64,000 bases of DNA from Hyphomicrobiales bacterium (GCA_900469625.1 UBXV01000010.1:166469-230468), one strand, 5' to 3'. Shown: positions 46,639 to 56,467, counted from the first letter of the stretch. The notes: generated from the letters alone by a model not told the origin. Numbers and translations: made by a program.

Positions 46639-47376
46639 ATGCCGAGCGAAGACCGCCGCCAGAACACGCCCGCCGCACGTATCCTCATCGTGGAGGACGA
46701 CCCCGAAATCGGCCGGATGCTGGCCGAAGCGCTCGGCGAGCAGGGCATGGAGACCGACATTGCCGATGGCGGCGTCGAGATGGATCGCCGGTTGATGAGA
46801 TCGACCTATGACGCCATCATTCTCGATGTCATGCTACCGGGCGAAAGCGGCATCTCGATCTGCCGTCGCCTGCGCGCCGACAGCACCACGCCCATCATCC
46901 TGCTGACCGCGCTTGGCGACGAAGTCGACCGGGTCGTCGGCCTGGAGATCGGCGCCGACGACTATGTGACGAAGCCGTTCAGCTCGCGCGAGCTTGTCGC
47001 GCGCATCCGCAGCCTGCTGCGTCGATCCGGCTACGGCGCCGCGAGCAAGCAGCGACCGCGCACCCTGCGCTTCGACGGCTGGCGCATCGATGCGACGCGC
47101 AGGCAGGTGCATGACCCGAGCAATGCGCGCATTTCGCTCACGACCGCAGAATTCGATCTGCTCTATGCCTTCTGCCTCAACCCGGGACGGGTCATCAGCC
47201 GCGAAGAACTGCTCGCCATGACCCATTCGGGACTTGCCGGCCCGATCGACCGCAGCATCGACGTGCATATCAGCCGCCTCCGGCAGAAGATCGAGACCGA
47301 CCCGAAGGCGCCGGAGATGCTCAGAACCGTGCGGCTCGGAGGCTACACGTTCACCGCCACGGTCGAAGCATCATGA
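46639..47376 (+). CDS. OmpR-family response regulator
   Basis: A 245-aa protein. The receiver domain (residues ~14-130) has the acidic pair Glu19-Asp20-Asp21, phospho-acceptor Asp63 (IILDVMLPGESG), a conserved Thr/Ala switch region (ILLTALGDEVDR) and Lys112 (YVTKPFS). The C-terminal winged helix (~145-240) has LTTAEFDLLYAFCLNPGRVISREELL and DRSIDVHISRLRQKIE. Its stop overlaps the start of the sensor kinase gene by ATGA. The direct repeats upstream suggest that it binds its own promoter. The following MipA-like gene is a plausible target. Confidence 0.95.
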   Translation: MPSEDRRQNTPAARILIVEDDPEIGRMLAEALGEQGMETDIADGGVEMDRRLMRSTYDAIILDVMLPGESGISICRRLRADSTTPIILLTALGDEVDRVVGLEIGADDYVTKPFSSRELVARIRSLLRRSGYGAASKQRPRTLRFDGWRIDATRRQVHDPSNARISLTTAEFDLLYAFCLNPGRVISREELLAMTHSGLAGPIDRSIDVHISRLRQKIETDPKAPEMLRTVRLGGYTFTATVEAS

Positions 47377-48722
47377 TCGCCCGGTTCGCCCGTCTCCGGC
47401 CAAGCACCATTCGTGGGCAGATGATCCTGCTGATCCTCGTGGCCGTCGTCGCCGTCGTCCAGATTGGCAGCCTCCTGGAGCGCGCAACGCGCAATTCAGG
47501 CGTCACGATCACCAATCCGGACCTCGTCACCGCCCGTCTCGGCACGATCGCGCTCCTGTTGCGTGCATCCGGTCCCGAAGGTGAGGCCGAAATCCTCCGT
47601 TCCGCCGCCGCAGCCGGCCTCGATCTGGCAATCGTCGATAAGGCGACGGCCGACGCCCTGTCGGCCCCAACCGGGCTGAACGCGGCGGTCGGCCGGGTGT
47701 TTTCCCGTGTCTTCCCGCCGGATCTCGACATGCCGGCCAACAGCCGCCACGTGCTCGTCGACAACAGGCTGGCGCTCACCGCCGATCTCGACCCGTCGCG
47801 CGCGCTGATCTTTCGCAATGTGCCGGAAACGGTGCTGACGACCGACATGACGAGCCCGCTGATTTATCAGCTCCTGTCGGTCGCCATGCTCGGGATCCTG
47901 TTTTCCGCCTTCATCTATTTCGTCGTGACAGCGCCCTTGCGGCGCATTGCTGCCTCGCTCGGCTCCGTCGACACGTTCCTGGCAGGCGACCGGCCTTTGG
48001 ACGAACAAGGCAGCCGGGAGATCGTCGACCTTTCAAGAACGCTCAACGAACTGCGCGACCGGATCCACACGCTGATCCAGGGCAGAACGCGTATGTTGCG
48101 CAGCATCAGCCATGACCTGAGAACACCGATGACGCGGCTGCGGCTGCGCGCCGAGCGGATCTCGGATCAGGGCCTGCGCCAGCAGATGCTGCTCGATCTC
48201 GGGCATATCGACCGGATGATCGCCGCCGCCCTCGATTACTTCAGAACCGACAGGCATTGCGAGCCAACCGAACGCGCCGACATTGCCAGCATGCTGCAGA
48301 CGCTGTGCTCCGACTTCTGCGATGCGGGACATTCCGTCACCTATGAGGGGCCGGGCCGCCTTATCGCGCTGTGCCAGCCGGATGGCATCATCAGGGCGAT
48401 GGCCAACCTCTGCGACAATGCCGTCAAGTTCGGAGCGGCGGCCGTCATCCGGCTTTCCGGCGACCAGCGCCAGATCGTTATCGAGGTCCGCGACGATGGG
48501 CCCGGCATTCCGCCCGACATGCACGAGCGGGTGCTGGAGCCATTTTTCCGGATCGACAATGCCCGGGCGATCGATACCGGCACCGCCGGCTACGGTCTCG
48601 GCCTTTCGATCGTCGACGAAATCGTCAGGCACCACGACGGCGTGCTCGCGCTCGTCAACGATCCACGCGGCGGACTGACCGCCCGCATCGTCCTTCCGAT
48701 CACACGCCCGGCCGCAACATAA
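47373..48722 (+). CDS. EnvZ-type sensor histidine kinase
   Basis: A 449-aa membrane kinase coupled to the response regulator by a 4-bp overlap. TM1 is at ~16-32 and TM2 at ~163-186, enclosing a ~130-residue periplasmic sensor domain. HAMP follows (~187-240), then HisKA with His247 (SISHDLRTPMTRLRLRAERI). The HATPase_c domain has the N-box (ANLCDNAVKFGA) and G-boxes DDGPGIPPD and GYGLGLSIV. The Arg after His-Asp-Leu is typical of the EnvZ group. The ligand is unknown. Confidence 0.95.
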   Translation: MIARFARLRPSTIRGQMILLILVAVVAVVQIGSLLERATRNSGVTITNPDLVTARLGTIALLLRASGPEGEAEILRSAAAAGLDLAIVDKATADALSAPTGLNAAVGRVFSRVFPPDLDMPANSRHVLVDNRLALTADLDPSRALIFRNVPETVLTTDMTSPLIYQLLSVAMLGILFSAFIYFVVTAPLRRIAASLGSVDTFLAGDRPLDEQGSREIVDLSRTLNELRDRIHTLIQGRTRMLRSISHDLRTPMTRLRLRAERISDQGLRQQMLLDLGHIDRMIAAALDYFRTDRHCEPTERADIASMLQTLCSDFCDAGHSVTYEGPGRLIALCQPDGIIRAMANLCDNAVKFGAAAVIRLSGDQRQIVIEVRDDGPGIPPDMHERVLEPFFRIDNARAIDTGTAGYGLGLSIVDEIVRHHDGVLALVNDPRGGLTARIVLPITRPAAT

Positions 48723-48829
48723 TGTAATATTTCAACATCCCCCGACCGCGTGCCTCATGGGATGACAGGTGATCGCCATCGCCTCATCGGCGCCGCTCAG
48801 ATGCGGCGCAGAGCAGCCCCGGAGTGTAC

Positions 48830-49657
48830 ATGCTTCATTTTCCAGGCCCGCGCCCCGCCGCCTTGCGTCTTTTCCTCACCAGCTTCTGCCTTTTCGCCGT
48901 GCCCGCAGACCCGGCGGCCGCTGCCGATGCCACCAGCTTCGATGAGGCCCGCCTGTCTCCGGACCAGGCGCCTCACTCGAAATGGAAAATCGTTGTCGGC
49001 GCAGGCGGCATCATCCAACCGGAATTCGAGGGCGCCGACAGCTATTCGGTCACGCCGATCCCCTTGGTTTCCATCACCTATGGCGACTGGGTCGAAGTCG
49101 ATCCGGAGGGCCTCGCGGCAACGGTCGCCGATGTGAATAATTTCGCCGTCGACGTGCTGGTCGGCTACGAACTCGGCCGCTCGGAAGACGACGACGTACG
49201 CCTGCGCGGTCTCGGCGATATCGACTTCGGGGTCTCGGCCGGAGCGCGACTGCGCTATGAGATCGAGCCTTTCAGCCTGTTTGCGGCGGTGAAGAAAACG
49301 GTGAACGGCAGCGAGGGCCTCGTCGGCGAATTCGGTACCGAGGTGACCGTGCCACTGTCGGAGACGCTGATCGTCGGGCTTGCGGCCTCCGCCACCGTTG
49401 CCGACGACAAATACATGGATGCCTATTTCAGCGTGACGCCCGACCAGTCGACCGCTTCCGGTCTTGATGACTATGATGCCGAGGCGGGCCTGAAAAGTGC
49501 CGCGGTATCGGTGTCGGCGATCTATCTGCTTGACCGCAACTGGTTCGTGCGCGGCGAGGCGGAACTCGGGATGTTGGTATCCGACGCCGCCGACAGCCCG
49601 ATCGTCGAGCGAGACCTGCAGCCGACAGCGTCCTTGTTCGTCGGCTATCGGTTCTGA
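48830..49657 (+). CDS. MipA/OmpV-family outer-membrane protein
   Basis: ATG 48830 (MLHFPGPRPAALRLF) has GGAG five bases upstream; the signal peptide ends near AAAADA. The 275-aa protein starts its mature part with KWKIVVGAGGIIQPEFEGAD, the MipA/OmpV entry strand, and ends LQPTASLFVGYRF with the C-terminal Phe typical of beta-barrels. Such proteins are outer-membrane beta-barrels, some of them scaffolds for murein enzymes. It follows the EnvZ/OmpR-like pair 107 bp downstream, so it may be part of its regulon or operon. Confidence 0.85.
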   Translation: MLHFPGPRPAALRLFLTSFCLFAVPADPAAAADATSFDEARLSPDQAPHSKWKIVVGAGGIIQPEFEGADSYSVTPIPLVSITYGDWVEVDPEGLAATVADVNNFAVDVLVGYELGRSEDDDVRLRGLGDIDFGVSAGARLRYEIEPFSLFAAVKKTVNGSEGLVGEFGTEVTVPLSETLIVGLAASATVADDKYMDAYFSVTPDQSTASGLDDYDAEAGLKSAAVSVSAIYLLDRNWFVRGEAELGMLVSDAADSPIVERDLQPTASLFVGYRF

Positions 49658-49798
49658 TCGCCACGCACCGGGCAAGAACGGACCGTTGCCGACAAGGGCA
49701 CGGCCGAAGCACAGCGAAATATCCATCCGGCCCGGGCAAGCACATCCACTGGGGCGCCTTCGGCGTGGCTCGCGATCGTCGCTCCACCGGTCGACAGC

Positions 49799-50449
49799 AT
49801 GAGATATGAAATGGTTACAGTGATGGGCCGGCGCCAACGCCTGCTATGGTGGGTCTTTATGCCGATCTGTGCCCTGGTCGCCGTAGTGTCCGCGCGATAC
49901 CTCACCGGCGCGGGCCCGATACCGCCGGTGATCGCGACCAACGAATTCGCGCGCCCTTTCCTGGTGATCCATGTGGCTGGTTCCGTGGTCGCGCTGGCGA
50001 CCGCGTGCTTCCAGTTCCTGCCGCGGCTGCGTCCACCGGCCTCGAGGCTCCACCGGCTCACGGGGCGGGTCTATGTCATGGGATGCCTTGTCGGTGGCAT
50101 CGCCGGCGTGCCGCTCGCGCTCGGGGCATCCACCGGCATGATCTCCTCTTTCGGCTTCGGCATCCTGGCTCTCGCCTGGATCTTCGTCACGGTGCAGGGA
50201 TGGCGCTGTGCCGTCGAGTGCAGATTTTCCGCGCATCGGGCATGGATGATCCGCTCCTTCGCGCTGACCTTCGCGGCGGTCACGCTGCGCCTTTATCTGA
50301 TCCTCCTGGAATTCTTGCCGGTCGACTTCGAAGAGGGATATCGCGCCATCTCCTTTCTCTGCTGGGTGCCAAACTGGATCGTGGCGGAAGTCCACCTCTA
50401 TCGCCACGGCGCAAACGCCAGCAATCTGGCTTACCGCGAGCCCGCATGA
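49799..50449 (+). CDS. DUF2306-family membrane protein
   Basis: A 216-aa protein with about six hydrophobic helices. The family signature is present: FLVIHVAGSVVALATACFQF, then LHRLTGRVYVMG, then AHRAWMIRSFALTFAAVTLRLYL. The conserved His residues could bind heme or a quinone, as suggested for related membrane proteins, but the function is unknown. The start is uncertain: ATGs at 49799, 49811 and 49823 are all possible and none has a clear binding site. It ends convergent to the aminotransferase gene. Confidence 0.77.
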   Translation: MRYEMVTVMGRRQRLLWWVFMPICALVAVVSARYLTGAGPIPPVIATNEFARPFLVIHVAGSVVALATACFQFLPRLRPPASRLHRLTGRVYVMGCLVGGIAGVPLALGASTGMISSFGFGILALAWIFVTVQGWRCAVECRFSAHRAWMIRSFALTFAAVTLRLYLILLEFLPVDFEEGYRAISFLCWVPNWIVAEVHLYRHGANASNLAYREPA

Positions 50450-50462
50450 CGATGCGGGCTCG
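50437..50462. terminator. stem-loop between convergent genes
   Basis: CGAGCCCGCAT (50437-50447) and ATGCGGGCTCG (50452-50462) pair perfectly around GACG. The stop codon of the membrane protein gene is in the hairpin, which ends 13 bp before the aminotransferase stop. There is no T-tract. Confidence 0.5.
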
Positions 50463-50474
50463 ACGGCTGTGGCC

Positions 50475-51830
50475 TCATGCCGCCGCCTGTCGACCGAGTT
50501 CGGCAAGACCAGCTTCGACGATGTCGAACATCTCGTCGATTTCGGCGGCCGTGATGATCATCGGCGGGCAGAAGGCGATGGAATCGCCGATGTTGCGGCA
50601 GATCAGGCCGTTCTTCTGCAGGATCGCACCGACCCGCGCGCCCGTTGCGCCGGCGGCGGCACCGTCGGCGGGCTCAAGCTCGAGCGCGCCGATCAGGCCG
50701 ACGCCGCGCGCTTCGACGGCGAGCGGATGGCGCTCGAGCGCGTTCAGCCGGCCGAGAAACTGCGGCGAGAGACGGCGCACATTGCCGACCAGATCCCTCT
50801 CCTCGATGATCGCAAGATTTTCGAGCGACACGGCGGCGGCGACCGGATGGCCGCTGGCCGTAAAGCCGTGTCCGAGCGCCCCGATCCGGTCGGCCTCGTC
50901 GGCAATCGGCTCGTAGACGTTGTCGTTGATCATCAGGGCCGCAATCGGCTGGTAGGACGACGACAGTTGCTTCGACAGCGTCATGATGTCGGGGCGCATG
51001 CCGAAGGTTTCGGAACCGAACATGTTGCCGGTGCGCCCGAAACCGCAGATCACCTCGTCGGCGATCAGCAGGATGTCATACTTGCGCAGCACCTCCTGGA
51101 TCGCCGCCCAATAGCCCTCCGGCGGCACGATGACCCCACCGGCCCCCATGACCGGTTCGCCGATAAAGGCGGCAATCGTCTCCGGGCCTTCCTCGAGGAT
51201 CAGCGCTTCGAGTTCCTCGGCGCAACAGCGCGAAAAGGCAAGCTCGTCCTGACCCGGTTCGGCGCCGGTTCGGTAATGCGGGCAGGTCGTGTGCAGGATG
51301 TTGGGGAAGGGCAGGTCGAAGGAGCGGTGGTTGTTGGGAAGGCCCGTCAGGCTTGCACTCAGCGCGGTGACGCCGTGATAGCCCTTGATGCGCGAGATGA
51401 TCTTCTTCTTTTCCGGCTTGCCGAGCGCGTTGGATCGATACCAGACCAGCTTGATCGCAGTGTCGTTCGCCTCGGATCCGGAGTTGGCGAAATAGACCTT
51501 GGACATCGGCACCGGCGCCATGCCGACCAGCTTCTCGGCGAGATCCGCCACCGGCCCGTGCGATTTCTGCGAGAAGGTGTGGTAGTAGGGAAGCCTTGCC
51601 ATCTGGCGGCTCGCCGCGTCGACCAGCCGCTGCTCGCCGAAGCCGACGGCCACGCTCCACAGCCCCGCCATGCCCTCGATATAGCGCTTACCGCTGTTGT
51701 CGAAAACGTGGATACCCTCGCCGCGATCGATGATCAGCGGTCCATCCCGTTCGAGCTTGCGCGGGTTGGTATAGGAATGGAGATGGAAGGCCATGTCCCG
51801 CGCTTCGGTGGAATTGGGCTGTGCGGTCAT
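50475..51830 (-). CDS. class III (omega-amino acid) aminotransferase
   Basis: A 451-aa PLP enzyme of the AT class III group. It has GEGIHVFDNSGKRYIEGMAG at the N-terminus, SGSEANDTAIKLVWYRSNALG, the PLP-phosphate region ISRIKGYHGVTALSASLTG, the Asp in LLIADEVICGFGRTG, and the PLP lysine in TLSKQLSSSYQPIAA. The branch resembles omega-amino acid:pyruvate or putrescine-type aminotransferases, which remove terminal amino groups. At the downstream end of the amide/hydantoin island, it could transaminate a beta-alanine-, aminobutyrate- or polyamine-like product. Start ATG 51830. Confidence 0.9.
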   Translation of the reverse strand: MTAQPNSTEARDMAFHLHSYTNPRKLERDGPLIIDRGEGIHVFDNSGKRYIEGMAGLWSVAVGFGEQRLVDAASRQMARLPYYHTFSQKSHGPVADLAEKLVGMAPVPMSKVYFANSGSEANDTAIKLVWYRSNALGKPEKKKIISRIKGYHGVTALSASLTGLPNNHRSFDLPFPNILHTTCPHYRTGAEPGQDELAFSRCCAEELEALILEEGPETIAAFIGEPVMGAGGVIVPPEGYWAAIQEVLRKYDILLIADEVICGFGRTGNMFGSETFGMRPDIMTLSKQLSSSYQPIAALMINDNVYEPIADEADRIGALGHGFTASGHPVAAAVSLENLAIIEERDLVGNVRRLSPQFLGRLNALERHPLAVEARGVGLIGALELEPADGAAAGATGARVGAILQKNGLICRNIGDSIAFCPPMIITAAEIDEMFDIVEAGLAELGRQAAA

Positions 51831-51871
51831 CGGCGTCTCCTGTTTCGATGCGTGCTTGTTCTGATGCCTGA

Positions 51872-52315
51872 TTACAGGGCGATATCATAGGTCAGCCAGT
51901 CCGTCCTGGTGGCCAGTTGGTCGTAGAGCCCACGTGCCCGATAATTGTTGTCGCGCGTGATCCAGCGGATGACGGACCAGCCACGGTCGCGCCCGATGTC
52001 GGCAACCGCCCGGATCAAGGCGGGAGCGGCGCCACTGCCGCGGGCTTCGGGAGCGACGAAGAGGTCGTCGAGAAAGCCGCCGCGCGCGGCCATCAGCGGC
52101 CGGATATACTCGCGAAAATGCGTCAGGCCGATCGGGCGCCCGGAACCATCGAGCGCCAGCCGGCATTCGAGCTGACCGTCGCGGATCCAGCCCCAGACCC
52201 GGTCGCGCATCTCCTCGGTCTGATGAACGCCATAGAAGGCTGCAAATCCCGCGTGAAGCTCGTTCCACGCGGACCTGTCGCCCTCAGCAGCCGCGACGAT
52301 CGTAACACCTGCCAT
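51872..52315 (-). CDS. GNAT-family N-acetyltransferase
   Basis: A 147-aa single GNAT domain. Motif A is DDLFVAPEARGSGAAPALI, with the acetyl-CoA loop RGSGAA, and motif B is DNNYRARGLYDQLATRTDW. It lies between the aminotransferase gene (41 bp) and hyuB (57 bp), so it is probably part of the island's operon. N-acetylation of an amine intermediate, or detoxification, is possible; the acceptor is unknown. The first 40 residues (VTIVAAAEGDRSAWNELHAG) fit the family. Confidence 0.85.
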   Translation of the reverse strand: MAGVTIVAAAEGDRSAWNELHAGFAAFYGVHQTEEMRDRVWGWIRDGQLECRLALDGSGRPIGLTHFREYIRPLMAARGGFLDDLFVAPEARGSGAAPALIRAVADIGRDRGWSVIRWITRDNNYRARGLYDQLATRTDWLTYDIAL

Positions 52316-52333
52316 GCCATCCCCCTGTTTGCC

Positions 52334-52354
52334 GGGTGGGCGCTGCGCCCACCC
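52334..52354. repeat. 9-bp stem-loop between hyuB and the GNAT gene
   Basis: GGGTGGGCG (52334-52342) pairs with CGCCCACCC (52346-52354) around CTG. It lacks a T-tract and lies within the operon, so it may tune the level of the downstream GNAT and aminotransferase genes. Confidence 0.35.
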
Positions 52355-52372
52355 CTCGATCCTGTCCGTCCC

Positions 52373-54328
52373 TCACTGCCACCCGGCCGCCGAGCGCTTG
52401 CGATACATGTCGCGAAACTGCTCAGTAGAGACGGGCAGGAGATCGCCAGTATCCCAGTCAAGGATAACCGCATGACGGCGCACCGCATCGAGCGCGTCGA
52501 TTTCGCCGGCCTTGAATCGCTCAGAGATTTCGGCCGGATCGGTCTCCAGCCAGCCCATACGCTCAGACCGGATCTGTCGCCGCAGTTCGGCGGTCGCCTT
52601 CGCATCGATCTCGTAAGCGCAGATTTCCGGATCGACGGGGTCGATGACGACGCCGTAATCCTTTGCCGCACGCCCGACCGAGACATAGTCGTCGATCACA
52701 TCGGCCAGCACCCGCTGCGGATCGCGCTCCAGCGGGTCGCCAAAGCCGCCACCGCCGGCCGTCGGGCGCGAGAAGACGTCACCTGCCTCGATCGCCACAT
52801 CGGAGAAGGTGGCGCCCAGCCATTCCTTCCTGCCGGTTTTTTCCCGCGTCAGCGTCAATCCGTGCGGCATGGAGGGCAATCCACCCTCGATGCCCCAGAC
52901 GATCGCGCGTTCGCGGTCGCAGATATAGGAAATAACGGTGTTTTCGGCCTCCAGCATCCGTGAGGTCTTCATCACGCCGGCGCCGCCGCGCCATTTCCCC
53001 GGACCGGCCGAATCCGTCAGCACCTCGAATTCGGTGGTCAGGATCGGATTTGCCCGCTCCTGGCCTTCGACCGGCTGGGCCATCAGCCCCGTACCGAAAC
53101 AGGCGGTCGTGACGTTGCAGCCGTCCATGCCGTTGCGCCCGCCCCAGCCGCCCGGCAGCCAGTCGTAGAACATGAAGATCGGCTTTTCCGGCGCCCGGGC
53201 GTCGCGCCCGCCGGTTAGCAGATATTCGAGGTTGAAGGCGCAGGCGATGGCGCGTTCCGGAATGATCTTCGACCAGATCTCGTAGATCGCGTTCATGATC
53301 TTCTCGAACGGCATGAGGAAACCGGTGACGGCCACCGGCCATTTCGCATCGACGATCGAGCCTTCCGGCGCGACGATTTCGAACACCCGGTAGAAGCCGC
53401 TGTTGAGCGGCAGGTCCGGGAAGAAGGTCTTCATGCCCGCCGCGACCGCCGAGAAGGTCGCGCCGAAGGCGGAGTTGTAGATCGAACCGATGGTCGGGTG
53501 GCTGCCGGTAAAGTCGTAGATCGCCCGGTCGCCCTTGATCGTCAGCTTGACCTTGATCGGGATCATGCCTTCGTTGCCGGCCGGGTCGCGATCGATGAAA
53601 TCCTGCGTCTCCCACTCGCCATCCGGCAAGGCTGCGATGCGCTGGCGCATGGCGCGCTCGACATAATCCTGCACGGCGCCGAGCCCCTGCTTGACCGTGC
53701 CCTCGCCGTACTTGCCGACGAGCCGCAGGATCTCGCGCTCGCAGACCTGGGTCGCCTGCGCCTGGGCGTGAATGTCGCCGATGATCGAGGCCGGGTCGCG
53801 GGTGTTGGAAGCGATCAGATGGGCAACGTCCTTGCAGAACCGCCCCTTGTCGAACAGCCGGATCGGCGTGATGCGCATCCCCTCCTTGAACATTTCCTTG
53901 GCAGCGACGTCGAAGGAGCCTGGAACGCTGCCGCCGAGATCGGACCAGTGACCGTTGGACTGGCTGAAGGCGATGATCCTGCCGTCGACGAAGATCGGGC
54001 GGATCAGCCTGACGTCGTTGAAATGGGTGCCGCCGGCATAGGGGTCGTTGATCGCGTAGACGTCGCCCGGATGCATGTCGCCTTCGAAGGCGCGGATGAC
54101 GTCCTTGCAGGTGAAATGCAGCGTGCCGACATGCACGGCAATGTCCTGGTTGCCCTGGGCGGCCGAGTTGCCTTCGGCATCGTGGAGCGCACTGGAGAAG
54201 TCTCTGTTATAGATGACGAAGGAATAGCAGGTTCGCAGGATCTGCTCGGCCATCTGGTCGACGCTGGTGATGAAGGAATTCTTCAGGACCTCGAAGGTCA
54301 CCGGGTCAAGGTTTTGCTGTTCAGACAT
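52373..54328 (-). CDS. hyuB: HyuB-type hydantoinase/5-oxoprolinase B subunit
   Basis: ATG 54328 (MSEQQNLDPVTFEVLKNSFI) gives the usual HyuB start and overlaps the hyuA stop by 8 bp. The 651-aa protein has AVHVGTLHFTCKDVIRAF, DVYAINDPYAGGTHFNDVRL, GHWSDLGGSVPGSFDVAAKE and HAQAQATQVCEREILRLV, which form the family's metal and substrate region. It works with HyuA to open cyclic amides such as 5-oxoproline, N-methylhydantoin or related rings in an ATP-dependent way, or, in acetone/acetophenone-type relatives, to carboxylate. Acetone carboxylase and its gamma subunit are not seen here, so ring-opening is preferred. Confidence 0.92.
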   Translation of the reverse strand: MSEQQNLDPVTFEVLKNSFITSVDQMAEQILRTCYSFVIYNRDFSSALHDAEGNSAAQGNQDIAVHVGTLHFTCKDVIRAFEGDMHPGDVYAINDPYAGGTHFNDVRLIRPIFVDGRIIAFSQSNGHWSDLGGSVPGSFDVAAKEMFKEGMRITPIRLFDKGRFCKDVAHLIASNTRDPASIIGDIHAQAQATQVCEREILRLVGKYGEGTVKQGLGAVQDYVERAMRQRIAALPDGEWETQDFIDRDPAGNEGMIPIKVKLTIKGDRAIYDFTGSHPTIGSIYNSAFGATFSAVAAGMKTFFPDLPLNSGFYRVFEIVAPEGSIVDAKWPVAVTGFLMPFEKIMNAIYEIWSKIIPERAIACAFNLEYLLTGGRDARAPEKPIFMFYDWLPGGWGGRNGMDGCNVTTACFGTGLMAQPVEGQERANPILTTEFEVLTDSAGPGKWRGGAGVMKTSRMLEAENTVISYICDRERAIVWGIEGGLPSMPHGLTLTREKTGRKEWLGATFSDVAIEAGDVFSRPTAGGGGFGDPLERDPQRVLADVIDDYVSVGRAAKDYGVVIDPVDPEICAYEIDAKATAELRRQIRSERMGWLETDPAEISERFKAGEIDALDAVRRHAVILDWDTGDLLPVSTEQFRDMYRKRSAAGWQ

Positions 54329-56360
54329 TCGCTTCACCTTCGATGCGGATGATGATGTTGAGATAGGTGTCCACTTCCGCGGTCGTTCCCGGCGGGACGA
54401 CGACGGTGGAATCGAGCTGTTCGACGATGGCAGGGCCCTTGAAGACGAAGCCTGCGGGCAGGGCTTCCCGGTCATAGACCGGTGTCTCGACCGCGCTATC
54501 GGCTGCAAACCAGACATCGCGCCGCGTCTTCGGTTCGGGGGTAAGCCCGGTCGGTTCGTGCTTGGCAAGCGATGCCTTCGGCACCATGCCGACCGCCTTG
54601 AGATTGATGCGGAACAGGCTGACGGGCGTCTCGTCGCGGCGGAAATTGTACTCGCGCTGATGCTCGCGGTGGAAGGCTTCGACCAGCGGTGCGATGTCGA
54701 CAACCGGTGACGGCGCGGCGACCGCAAGCGACCGCCACTGGCCGAGATACATCATGTCGATGCTGCGCTGGAGCACCACATCCTTGGACGCGACCCCTTC
54801 ATGTGCGAGCCGCTCCGAGGCTTCCTGCTCGAGGCGCAGGAACGCCTCCTCGATCGCGGTCGCGTCGGCATCGGCCGCCGCCTTCAGGTAGCTCTCCGAA
54901 AAATCATGCTGCATGTCGACAAGCAGGCAGCCGAGCGCTGAGGTGACGCCGGGGTTCGGCGGCACGATGACGGCCGGGATCGCCAGTTCGCGGGCGATTG
55001 CCGCGCCATGCAGGGCCCCTGCACCGCCGAAGGCGACGAGCGCAAAGTCGCGCGGGTCGTAGCCACGGCTGATCGAGATCAGCCGCACCGCATCCGACAT
55101 GTTGGCATTGGCAACGCGGATGATCGCGTCGGCGGCCGCATGCGGTTCAAGTCCGAAGGGCTCGGCCACGCCCTCGCGGACGGCCTGAAGCGCCAGGTCC
55201 GCATCAAGCGTGATCTTGCCGCCGGCAAGGCTGGTGCCGAGACGGCCGAGCACGACATTGGCATCGGTGTTGGTCGGCTGGCGGTTGCCCTTGGCATAGC
55301 AGGCAGGCCCCGGATTGGCGCCGGCCGATTGCGGCCCGTTGCGCAGCGATCCCGCCTCGTCGGTCCAGGCGAGCGAGCCGCCGCCGGCTCCGATCGTCAG
55401 AACCTCGATCGAGGAAAAGCGGATCGGATAGCCGAATTCGATGAACCAGTCCTTGGTGATGCGCGACTGGCCGTCATAGGCAAGCGACACGTCGGTCGAG
55501 GTGCCGCCCATGTCGAGGCCGATCGAGTTTCGGAAGCCGCAAAGCTCAGCGATGTATTTGCTGGCGATCGCGCCGGCGGCGATGCCGGAGCCGGCCAGCC
55601 GCGCGGCAAAATCCTCGACGCTCTTCGGTGTCATCACCCCGCCGCCGGTGTGCAACAGCAGAAGGTCGCGCTCATAGCCGTCCTGCTGCAGCCGCTTGCC
55701 GAGCCGAGAGGTGTAGTCGACGACGACGGGGCTGAGGGCTGCATTGGCGACCGTCGTCGAGAACCGCTCGTGCTCGAAGATCTCCGGCAGGACTTCCGAC
55801 GAGGTCGAGACCGGAACGCCGGGCATCACCTCCATCAGGATCTCCTTCATGCGCCGCTCGTTGGCGCCATTCATGAAGGCGTTCATGAAGCAGACGGCGA
55901 CGGCCGCGACATTGCGGCGCTTGAGAATGCGCGCCACCTCGCGGGCCTCGTCCTCGTCGAGGGTGGCGACGATCCCGCCTTGCGCATCGACGCGTTCGGA
56001 GACCACCAGTCGGTCGCGCCGCGGCACATAGGGCGGCACGACATCCTTGTAGGTATCCCAGAGGTCTTCCTTGTTGGCGCGGCGGATCTCGATCACATCG
56101 CGAAAACCGCGGGTGCAGACCATCGCGGTGCGCGGCAGCCGCCGTGTGATCAGGGCGTTGGTGGCAACGGTGGTGCCGTGCGAGAAAAGCGCGACTTTCG
56201 ACAGATCGATACCGGCCTTTTCGACGCCGGTCATGATACCGTCGATCGGATCGGCCGACGATGACGTCTTTTCGACCCGGATCAGGCCCGTAGTCTCGTC
56301 CATGATGCAGATGTCGGTAAAGGTGCCGCCGACATCGACCGCAACGCGAAGGTTTTGCAA
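54321..56360 (-). CDS. hyuA: HyuA-type hydantoinase/5-oxoprolinase A subunit (ATP-binding)
   Basis: The start is set at TTG 56360, which has AGGAGA eight bases upstream and gives LQNLRVAVDVGGTFTDICIM directly before the ASKHA ATPase core; another TTG at 56381 would add seven residues. The 679-aa protein has the phosphate loops DVGGTFTDI and IGLDMGGTSTDVSLAYDG, GHGTTVATNALI-like SHGTTVATNALITRR, and GGAGALHGAAIARELAIP. It supplies ATP hydrolysis for the HyuAB pair. It overlaps hyuB by 8 bp and follows an AraC gene on the same strand by 107 bp. Confidence 0.92.
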   Translation of the reverse strand: MQNLRVAVDVGGTFTDICIMDETTGLIRVEKTSSSADPIDGIMTGVEKAGIDLSKVALFSHGTTVATNALITRRLPRTAMVCTRGFRDVIEIRRANKEDLWDTYKDVVPPYVPRRDRLVVSERVDAQGGIVATLDEDEAREVARILKRRNVAAVAVCFMNAFMNGANERRMKEILMEVMPGVPVSTSSEVLPEIFEHERFSTTVANAALSPVVVDYTSRLGKRLQQDGYERDLLLLHTGGGVMTPKSVEDFAARLAGSGIAAGAIASKYIAELCGFRNSIGLDMGGTSTDVSLAYDGQSRITKDWFIEFGYPIRFSSIEVLTIGAGGGSLAWTDEAGSLRNGPQSAGANPGPACYAKGNRQPTNTDANVVLGRLGTSLAGGKITLDADLALQAVREGVAEPFGLEPHAAADAIIRVANANMSDAVRLISISRGYDPRDFALVAFGGAGALHGAAIARELAIPAVIVPPNPGVTSALGCLLVDMQHDFSESYLKAAADADATAIEEAFLRLEQEASERLAHEGVASKDVVLQRSIDMMYLGQWRSLAVAAPSPVVDIAPLVEAFHREHQREYNFRRDETPVSLFRINLKAVGMVPKASLAKHEPTGLTPEPKTRRDVWFAADSAVETPVYDREALPAGFVFKGPAIVEQLDSTVVVPPGTTAEVDTYLNIIIRIEGEANV

Positions 56361-56467
56361 GATCCGTCTCCTGTCTTTCAATCATTGAAACGCGGGCAAG
56401 GCTTCGCCCTCGCCCGGTCGGGCGTTTGCGCACCTCATGTCTGTCTGGCGTGTGGGCGGCCCTCGGT

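Noticed and set aside
52373..54727. Reading hyuB as a 784-aa protein
   Set aside because: The extra N-terminal 133 codons overlap hyuA in another frame and are Arg/Ser-rich. The real start MSEQQNLDPVTFEVL at 54328 is the family norm.
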